64,000 nt of DNA from Phyllostachys edulis (Eukaryota; Streptophyta; Magnoliopsida; Poales; Poaceae). Of this stretch, positions 56,329 to 64,000 are shown in pieces. The notes beneath the pieces are model-generated. The model did no database searches, was not told the DNA's origin, and saw only the letters and a list, made by a program, of their open reading frames with translations. How positions within the stretch are numbered: position 1 is the first letter of the stretch; each line of letters opens with the position of its first letter. A program made the position numbers and the translations under genes. The stretch spans positions 104,910,826 to 104,974,825 of the forward strand of contig CM070546.1 in assembly GCA_036346405.1 (NCBI GenBank). Direction: 5' to 3'.

Positions 56329-56624
56329 GAGTAAAGTCTATTACCGGTCCTTAAACTTTTTATGCTGTGTCATCCCGGTCCATAGACTTTCAAAGTGTGT
56401 CATCCGGTCCCTAAACACTGTTTGGGTCTCAAATTAGTCCTTAAACTTTTTATCTTTGTGTCATCGGTCCATAGACTTTCAAAGTGTACCATTCTTGTGC
56501 CTAAGCAAGAGGGCTATGTTTGAGACCCAAACAGTGTTTAGGGACCGGGATGACACACTTTGAAAGTCTATGGACCGGGATGACACAACATAAAAAGTTT
56601 AAGGACCGGTAATGGACTTTACTC
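56329..56624. mobile_element. Mutator-like MITE with long terminal inverted repeats
   Basis: GAGTAAAGTCTATTACCGG and its inverse at the right end extend for about 105 bp per arm, including GGTCCATAGACTTTCAAAGT and its inverse. The arms surround about 80 bp. Flanked by the 9-bp direct repeat TTTATTTAT (56320-56328, 56625-56633), the Mutator-type size. Some caution is due because the repeat is low in complexity. Confidence 0.85.
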
Positions 56625-56796
56625 TTTATTTATTTATGATGCCTTTGGTAATTATTTGGATCATATTACATTTGATTTATGAAATATCATCTTGCTGAAA
56701 TTTATGATTACCATATAGATAATGCTTGTTTATGATTTAAAATTGGTATTGATAGTAGTTGTAGGTGACATCTTGGGTTTTTGCTAAGACGGGGTG

Positions 56797-57012
56797 TTAC
56801 AACACAAACCCAGACTGTGATCTGAAATCATCTTTGTCGGTTTGGAAGCTAGTATTGGTGTAACCGTTTACGACCAGTTCTTCCTCACCACCATAAACAA
56901 GGAATGCATCATTAGTCCTTCTTAGATACTTTAGGATATTCTTGACTGCTATCCAATGACCTTCACCTGGATCTGACTGATATCTGCTTGTAACACTTAG
57001 AGTATACGACAC
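56797..57012 (-). pseudogene. Copia 2 RNase H, N-terminal part
   Basis: SVTSRYQSDPGEGHWIAVKN, YLRRTNDAFLVYGGEEELVV and TDKDDFRSQSGFV. It is cut by the solo LTR at 56801 and continues at 54254. Confidence 0.88.
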
Positions 57013-57018
57013 ATCTGG

Positions 57019-57695
57019 TCATGTACAAAGTATGTCGAACATGATAGATCCAATAGCAGAAGCATATGGAATTCTACTCATTTTGTCTCTCTCATCACGT
57101 GTCGAAGGACATTGACTCTTGCTAAGACTAATTCCATGTGACATAGGCAAGAAACCCCTTTTGGAATCTTGCATGTTGAACAGCTTCAACACCTTGTCAA
57201 TAAACATATCTTGGCTTAATCCAATTAGCATTTTATATCTGTACCTATAGATCCTTATGCCTAAAATATATGCTGCATCCCCTAAATCTTTCATAGAGAA
57301 ACTATTTCTTAATAAAGTTTTAACAGATTCAAGTATAGGAATATCATTTCCGACTAGTAATATGTCATCCGCATATAAGATCAGAAAAACAAGTTTGCTC
57401 CTACTAACCTTCTTGTAAACACAAGGTTCTTCATCATTCCTGATGAAGTCAACCCCTTTGACCACTTCATCAAAACGAATACCCAACTCCGAGATGCTTG
57501 CTTTAATCCATGGATGGTTTTCTGAAGCTTGCATATCTTTATAGCCTCCTGTGGATCGACAAAACCATCAGGTTGTGTCATGCACACATCCTCACTTAGG
57601 TTTCCTTTTGGAAAAGCCATTTTGACATCCATTTGCCATATCTCATAATCGACATATGCAAGAATAACTAGAATGATCCGGATAGACTTGAGCAT
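57019..57695 (-). pseudogene. Copia 2 reverse transcriptase
   Basis: Two overlapping frames. 57695-57381 has YEIWQMDVKMAFPKGNLSED and LQKTIHGLKQASRSW; 57534-57019 has LVFLILYADDILLVGND (YADD catalytic motif), NSFSMKDLGDAAYILGIRIY and SRIPYASAIGSIMF. A frameshift lies near 57500, and the N-terminal part (57715-57915) is out of frame. Not functional. Confidence 0.88.
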
Positions 57696-57914
57696 AGCGA
57701 CGGATGAGAAGGTTTCATCATAATCAACACCTTAAATTTGTTTGAAACCCTTTACCACCAATCGTGCCTTATGAATGTGAACATTTCCATCCATATCTAT
57801 CTTTTTCTTAAAAACCCATTTACACTCAATAGTTTTAACACCATCAGGTGGATCAACTAAGTTTCAAACTTGATTGTCATACATGGATTTTATCTCGGAT
57901 CTCATGGCTTCAAG

Positions 57915-58406
57915 CTATGACTCAGAGTCTAGGCTCATCATCGCTTCCTCATAATCCTTAGGCTCATCATTATTCAATAATAAAATGGCATGTCCATACC
58001 TTATAGACAATTGATGTAGCCTTTTAGATCTACATGGGGCTGATGCCTCATCTACAGGTTCTACAATATTTTGTTCATCCTGTAGAGGTTCATTAGGAGT
58101 TGAAATATTTTCAGATGTTTCCCAAATTTCTTCGAGTTGCACCTTGCTCCCACTGACTCCTTTGGAAAGAAACTCTTTCTCCAAGAAGACACCATTTTGG
58201 GCAACAAATACTTTGTCATCATCCCGCTTATAATAGTAATATCCTTTAGTTTCCTTATGATACCCCACAAAGAAGCATTTATCCGACTTGGGTGTGAGTT
58301 TATCAGACGTCAAACGTTTTACATATACCTCACAACCCCATATCTTGAGAAAAGACAATCCAGGACACTTCCCAGTCCATATCTCATATGGTATCTTTTC
58401 TACCAT
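57915..58406 (-). pseudogene. Copia 2 integrase C-terminal and linker region
   Basis: KIPYEIWTGKCPGLSFLKIW, GCEVYVKRL, SDKCFFVGYHKETKGYYYY and a linker ending RSKRLHQLS, as found between integrase and reverse transcriptase in Copia polyproteins. Confidence 0.85.
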
Positions 58407-58522
58407 TTTTTATGGAACCTTGTTTGAAGTGAAACCATTGTTTCTAGACCATATCTCCAGAAATAGAATGGAAGATTAGATTGGCTCATCATTGACCGAA
58501 CCATGTCTAACAATGCCCAATT

Positions 58523-59109
58523 CTATCGTTTAGATATCCCATTCCATTGAGGCGTTCCCTGCGGAGTAAGTTGTGGAACAATTCCACATTGCTTTAGATG
58601 ATCACCAAACTCATGGCTCAAATATTCACCTCCACGATCTGATCGTAAATATTTAATTGTCTTGTCAAGTTGATTATGTACCTCATTCTGAAATTCTTTG
58701 AACTTTTCAAGGGATTGATACTTATACCTCATTAAGTAGGTGTAACCATATCTACTAAATTCATCAGTAAAAGTTATAAAGTACTGAAAACCACCTCTAG
58801 TCGAAGTGCTCATTGGTCCACATACATCCGTATGTACAATGGCTAATAAGTCACTTGCCCTCTCACCTATAGCTGTGAAAGATGCCTTTGTCATTTTCCA
58901 AGTAAACAAGATTCACATGTTTCAAATGATCCAAAATCAAATGAGTTTAGAAGACCATCTTTATGGAGCTTCATCATACGCTTCTCATTTATATGACCTA
59001 GATGACAATGCCAAGTAAAAGTGGGATTCAAATCATTAGGTTGAAATCTCTTAGCATTAATGTTTAAAACATATAATCCATTCACCAATGGAGTATGACC
59101 ATAAAACAT
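58523..59109 (-). pseudogene. Copia 2 GAG-pre-integrase and integrase core
   Basis: The frame 59109-58891 contains TFTWHCHLGHINEKRMMKL and FETCESCLLGK (zinc-binding His/Cys set). The frame 58909-58523 contains LLAIVHTDVCGPMSTSTRGG, FITFTDEFSRYGYTYLM and DKTIKYLRSDRGGEYLS, ending PQWNGISKR (integrase D, D and near-E positions). A frame change separates the two. Confidence 0.88.
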
Positions 59110-59271
59110 ATCATCAAAATAAATTGAACAACAATTATTCTTTATTTTGAACTCATAACCTTCTGGTCCTAAACATGAAGCAGAAATAATGTTTTTTGCT
59201 TAAGGGAGGAACATAATAACAATTATTTCATTCCATAACTAATTCTAAGGGTAAAACTAAGGAATAATTGA

Positions 59272-59403
59272 TTATTTGCCACTACAAAAGAGTGAATTTT
59301 ATGATTTGCCACTACATGTGAGTATGACATATGGGTCCCGGGACCACATGTCATACTCACATCAGTGGCAAATAATCAATTACGTATGTTTGGTAGTGGC
59401 AAA
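59272..59403. mobile_element. Small palindromic MITE
   Basis: TTATTTGCCACTAC at the left and GTAGTGGCAAA at the right, with internal inverted copies (TTTGCCACTACATGTGAGTA / TACTCACATCAGTGGCAAA) around GGGTCCCGGGACC. Flanked by TAATTGA (59265-59271, 59404-59410). 132 bp, non-coding. Confidence 0.7.
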
Positions 59404-59939
59404 TAATTGAATCTCCCCCCAAGAACATAGAGGAGAAGTGGCAAGATTAATTTCTATAACATTTATACCAGAACTTGAAGTCTTACTTCCTTTGTTCTTT
59501 GTCATCTCTGCCAAGTACTTCTTACAATTCCTCTTCCAATGCCCAGTCTCATGATAATAGTAGCATTATGTATCAGGCTTAGGACCTAGCTTGAGCTTCT
59601 TAAGTTTAGCATTGAGACTCTCAATCTCATCTTGAGTCTTTCCATTGCCATTTCCTTTCCCTAAGACTTACCCTTTTTCTTGAAGCTAATAGTCTTTTGA
59701 ACCATCATCACATGATTAGAACTTTTCTTGATGCTCTCCTCGACACCTTTAAGCATGCTATACAACTCGGTCATTGACCCATGCCATTCATATGAAAATT
59801 CAATATGACAGGCTCAAAACTCACAGGGAGTGATTAGAGAATCACATCAATAGCCAACTCTTGGCTAAGGGAAAAACCAAGTTTTCCAAGCTCTCAATGT
59901 GACCAATCATCTTGATCACATGAGGACTGATCGGGCTAC

Positions 59940-60950
59940 TGTTGGACCCCGGCGTGGAATACCCAAAGCCCTCGTGTGTGTACCGTGTTAGTCCCATAAT
60001 CAGTGGCTAGTACACACATCCACAACATTGATAATAACATACATACATACAAACTGAAACAAATAAGGTACATAACTTAGGCGAATATAGTCATAAGGGC
60101 CGACCAGACAAATAAAAGCTCAAGTATCAGAAGTAGCAACAGAAACAGCGAAAGCAGAATATGTATAAGGTCCAAAAGTCCCACGGTATGCCCATCCGAA
60201 CAGGCAACCGGCAAGAAACAAGTCCTAGAAAGACCTGTCACCGAACCCTCCAGTACCGAATGCAAAGAACACGTCGTCCGGCGTAGGCTCATCCTCTAAG
60301 TCTGAACAACAATTTAAGCAAGATTGAGTATATTGCATACTCAGCAAGACTTGTAGTGTATCGCAAAGTTAATAAACAGGCAAGGCTATCAAGGGGTGAG
60401 GCTCTATGCTACAAGTTATTTTCAGCATTAAGCAAGTTTTATTTGCAATAATAATATGTAGTATTTTGCATCGAGAGTTTAAAGAGCAGTTAAGTATATA
60501 TTGAACAACAAGTAAGTACTTGAATAAATACCAAATAGCAACCCTCATCGGCTGCGATCAACTTTTTATTTCCAGCCATAGACATAGCACTCAACTCAAA
60601 TATGAACTAAAAACCATTCTCACATCTTTCCAACAAGAACCATTTTTTTTGTAAAAAAAAAGCCAAGTCTATACCCATTAAGACTGCACTAAGCATGCTG
60701 GTCACCACGAGCACAACTATTTAAATATATTTACACTCTGCAAGTGTATAACTTTACCCCCAACACACGAATTCTCCAGTTTTTTTGGCATCTGTCGATA
60801 CCACCGCTCACTAACCTTTGGTAAGTAGTCTAGAGCATGCGTCGAAGCCTTTACATCACCTAGTCCTAACCTTGCACTACCTCGACGAATTAACACCCCC
60901 ACTTCACCCGAGTACACCCCCGTCTCAGTGAGGTATTCACCGTTGTGTCG
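59940..60950 (-). mobile_element. Long-LTR gypsy family, LTR 3' part, minus strand
   Basis: Its end on the minus strand is GGGGTCCAACA (59940), like the GGGTCCAACA end of the solo LTR at 48520. Inverted, it shares the TACACTCTGCA and AGCATGCT phrases with that family. The piece is cut at 60950 by another LTR; the remainder may lie beyond the window. Confidence 0.65.
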
Positions 60951-63900
60951 TGTAATAGCCCAAATTTCAAATTTCGGTTGAAAATAAATTTTAATTATTT
61001 TTGTGGAATTTTGTGAATTTCTATAAGCTTTTCTTTAATTACTTTAAAGCCAAAACAAATTTAGTTGCAAAATTAAATACCAAAAATAAGTTGGAAATAT
61101 TTTATTTAAATCCAAAATGCCTTAGAGAATTTTTAGATTTTCTTTGCTATTTTCTAAAGCATTTTTGAATTAACAAGATTAATTAAATTGTTAATCTTTT
61201 AAAATCCGGAATTGCCTATTGGGACGAAACCTCCTTCGGCCCATTTCTCCCTCACCGCGCCTCTGACCCGTTCGGCCCACCGCAACCACGCGCCCTCACC
61301 TTCTCTCGCTGACAGTGGGGCCCGCATCCACGTCACCCCTTCGTTCTCCTTTTCTTCTATTCCTTTCTCGCCCGCACAGTCCGCCATGGACAAGATTTGA
61401 AAGCTTCCATATTCAACGAAATCCTCATCGCATCATCGATTTTTCACGCGCATTTAATTCCTGGATCTTCTCCGCGCCTGTGTTGGCCATCACCTTGCTT
61501 CCTCTCGCCTTGAATCCCCTAATCACCGCCGGCAACCCTGCTCGGCCTTCTTGCGCACTACGTCGATCCCGTGCCGCCCTCACCCTATTTAAGAGTGCCC
61601 TGGCACCGCCTCTTCGCCCTGAACCCAGCGCCACCACTCACCTCACACCTAGCCCCTCGAGCTCACCGGATTTTGGAGTTGAACCGCGAAGCCCGAAGCT
61701 CCTTCCACCGCCGAATTCCTCACCACCGATGCCGTTTCGACCGCCCCGACCACCCCATCGGCATCGCCGTCACTTGTGCCACCCTGTGCGCACAATCATT
61801 AGCCCCGAGAGCCACCGGAGCACCTTCTTGTCGGAGCCCTAAAGCCGCCATCGCTAAACACCTCGCTGTCGGCCATCTAGTCACACTCCACCACCACAAG
61901 GTAGTGCACTGAACTCCTTATCACCCCCTCTCTCTTTTGCGCCTATCCGCATAGCTCACCACGGTGCGGAGCGCCGATGAGCTCGTTGCCGGAGCATCAC
62001 CACTGTCGGGTTTGCGTGGCATGGCCACGTCGGCGCAACTTTGGCGCCACGCCAGCGCCAGAGCCCACATGGCCACCACGTTAGCCGCTATGCCAGCACC
62101 CCCCAGTGCACTATTTTGTGAACCGGGTCCCTCGTGGACCTTTGATCGAGCGAGGACTCAATCTATTGACCTTGGGCCCACCTGTCATAGACTCAAATGA
62201 ATTTCCAATAGAAAAATAAATTAGCCAAAAATAGGATTTTCCTCCGCTGACGTCATCTTGTGTAGTAATTTGGTTTTTCCTTTAGAAAATAATTCAGGAA
62301 ATTCATAAAATCAGAATTTTAGGGTTTTTCTTTAGGATTAAACTTCGAGGAGCTCGTATTTCATCATACGAACTCCGATTTAGGTGATTCAAATTTCTAA
62401 ATTTATATAAATTCATGATCTAGCTAGCTAAACTAAAATTATTTGATTTGGAGTTAATTGGAATGTTCGTTTGAATTTATTTGAGTATTATTTGAATTTG
62501 TCGTATTTTCGCGTTTAGATTTCGACGACTCCGGAGAGCTCGACCCTTATGAGGATTTAGAGTATTAGGACTTCGAGCAAGGCAAGTTATACCATTGATC
62601 ATGCTGATCCCCCTATTTATAATTTATTTAATTCTGTTTTTAAATTATTATTGCATGCATAATTCTATTTAGCTATTTTAAATTCATGTTTAAATTCCTA
62701 GTTATTCCAATTCCTTTGCATAGCCAACTTTGGTTGTTGGATTATCAATCCCTTGTCACCATTAGAAAAAATAAAATTGAAAACAATTATATGCTTAGCC
62801 AATGCTTAGACTAGAATTTTGTATTTGGGAAGTTTTAGCCAAATTATTCAAACTTGATTTAAATTGAGTCTATGGTATTGTTTTTACCATAGAAAGTTTA
62901 GAAAAAAATTTCACTTGAAAAAATAAATTAAAATAGTTTAGACTTGGGCATAATGGATGTTGGTATGGTGCAAGTCGATGCACAGGATCGATTCATATCT
63001 ATAATCGAGTCCAAGGTTGTGGATTGTTGCCCAAGTCAATTAAGGACTAGCCTTTGAGCGTATTTTGCTACGCTCCACCGTACCACCACATGTTCTGAAT
63101 GGGCAGAACCAGGCCTAATAATTTGTAATACCTTACTATTATTTGTGCCATGTTGTTGTGTGGGTGTCGGTTAGACAGTAGTCCCTCTTGGCGCAAGAGG
63201 GGGCTTTCGGAGGATGGTTAATCCAATGGAAGTGAAACCTTAGTGGGCATAAATACTTTAGGGTAGAGCATTGTAAAAACCTTATGATAATTGCTTAGTC
63301 ACACGCCTTCGGAAGCGTGTATTGGCCGACATTAAAAGCAAGTTATCTCGTATGGGTAAAGCTGTACCCACTCTGCAGAGTAGAAAAACTATTTGAATAG
63401 CCGTGTCCACGGTCATGGACATACTGAGCAATGACACTCTAAGTTAGACTTTGTTTTTGGTTTTAAAATAATTTTAGCAAATGATTTGAGGATGGTTAAT
63501 CCTTGTGGTAAAATTGGGCGGTTAGCCATGTGATAGGAGGGTATCCTTCACCATTCATTCTTGGAGGTTATCCACTATTAAACATGGCCTTGGAAATTAT
63601 TATGAATATTTAAACTAAAAATACTGCTTTATGCAAAACCCTATTAGCCTCACTTATTTACTTATGCATGCATCATATACTTTTATTGGGTGTAACTTGC
63701 GAGCATGGAAGTTGTGCTCACTCTTGCTGAATAATATTTATTTAGGAGAAGACTTCTACCAAGACAGTGAGGATCCAGACGTTTAGGTCTACGCCCCCAG
63801 ACGATTGCCTGTGACGCATCGTGTGGTTCACCTACTACTTATTTCCGCTGTGTTATTTCATTTGGCCTCAGGCCCATTTTGTAATAAACTCTAATTGATA

Positions 63901-64000
63901 TTAAATAAATGTGTGATATGATTGTGATGTCACTTTTGTATGACTATGTACACTAGCTATCCTGGACTAGTGTATGACCATAGAGAATTCGGGATCCTTC
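60951..64000 (+). mobile_element. Long LTR of a gypsy element, running off the window
   Basis: Starts TGTAATAGCCCAAATTTC and aligns with the second half of 43635-48520 to the very end (TAATAAA...GACTAGTGTATGACCATAGAG). By that comparison only about 40 bases of the LTR are missing, giving about 3.1 kb. GC-rich frames at 61200-62200 are proline/serine-rich and lack family motifs; I treat them as non-coding LTR sequence. Confidence 0.8.

Larger units (their letters stand above)
54256..56801 (+). mobile_element. 2.5-kb solo LTR inside Copia 2 RNase H
   Basis: TGTAATATCTCGTTTCCC...GGGGTGTTACA, with perfect duplication ACACA on both sides (54251-54255, 56802-56806). It splits one RNase H reading frame. 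No gag, pol or primer site is inside, so it is a solo LTR. A Mutator-like MITE (56329-56624) is nested in it. A purine-only stretch of about 80 bases (54595-54676) lies near its 5' end. The first third is GC-rich; the rest is AT-rich with no recognised genes. Confidence 0.93.
53964..59939 (-). mobile_element. Copia LTR retrotransposon 2, minus strand, decayed and split
   Basis: Pol pieces run right to left in Copia order: gag relics (59939-59410), GAG-pre-integrase, integrase, reverse transcriptase, RNase H. The 3' LTR start TGTTGGTAATATGTCC lies at 54062, after GTGGTAGAC. The element is broken by a solo LTR (54256-56801), cut at 53963 by another LTR and at 59940 by a third. The gag relic (59939-59410) reads SPHVIKMIGHIESLE and GVEESIKKSSNHVMMVQK in shifted frames. 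Confidence 0.85.

Noticed and set aside
61200..62200. Protein-coding genes in the GC-rich plus-strand frames
   Set aside because: Similar GC-rich, intron-like zones occur in the middle of each long LTR here. The frames lack domains and overlap one another.

Overview
This window is nuclear DNA from a plant, almost certainly a grass. The evidence is multi-exon genes with GT-AG introns, a monocot-type pathogen-related protein gene, Stowaway, hAT and Mutator MITEs, TRIM elements, CACTA transposons with grass-type subterminal repeats, Copia elements primed by initiator tRNA-Met, and Ty3/gypsy chromoviruses with very long LTRs. The species cannot be read from the sequence. Most of the 64 kb is nested transposable-element DNA. 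Two intact host genes sit tail to tail at about 18.4-27.4 kb.

Layout. 1-1524: short tandem repeats, then a decayed copy of the promoter region of the downstream pathogen-related gene, with a LINE-type RNase H fragment in it. 1525-12961: an insertion of about 11.4 kb that splits that upstream gene copy. It holds a gypsy LTR piece, a complete but decayed Copia element (1832-8116, TSD TGTCC), a CACTA-like terminus, and gene fragments of a TOM1-like (TOL) protein, of V-ATPase subunit A and of two unrecognised genes. 12962-13493: remaining promoter and exon 1 of the broken upstream copy. 13494-18354: a short Copia-type LTR and nested minus-strand gypsy LTRs. 18356-20014: the intact pathogen-related gene (4 exons, 233 aa). 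20470-27267, minus strand: an intact 15-exon NADP-dependent isocitrate dehydrogenase gene (414 aa). Its introns carry two complete TRIM elements and a hAT-like MITE, all with target-site duplications.

27.4-43.6 kb: a fold-back MITE, a minisatellite, an LTR, then CACTA sequence on the minus strand. The CACTA part has a TNP2-type transposase (36.8-40.0 kb) and a second ORF with Transposase_24-, DUF8039- and Ulp1-like parts (30.2-33.1 kb). Its right end (40907) lies inside a chromovirus RNase H/integrase region whose 3' LTR starts at 42716. 43.6-64 kb: LTR upon LTR. This includes a 4.9-kb solo LTR (43635-48520, TSD TGCAG) and a decayed minus-strand Copia. That Copia is split by a 2.5-kb solo LTR (TSD ACACA), which itself contains a Mutator-like MITE (9-bp TSD). 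Two further long LTRs follow, the last running off the window.

Functionally, only the pathogen-related gene and the isocitrate dehydrogenase gene look able to make normal products. I found no rRNA, tRNA or CRISPR-like array, and no evidence of a wholly new system. The most notable features are the split tandem gene copy with captured host-gene fragments, the two TRIMs in one gene, and an open reading frame running from a TRIM LTR into an isocitrate dehydrogenase exon.
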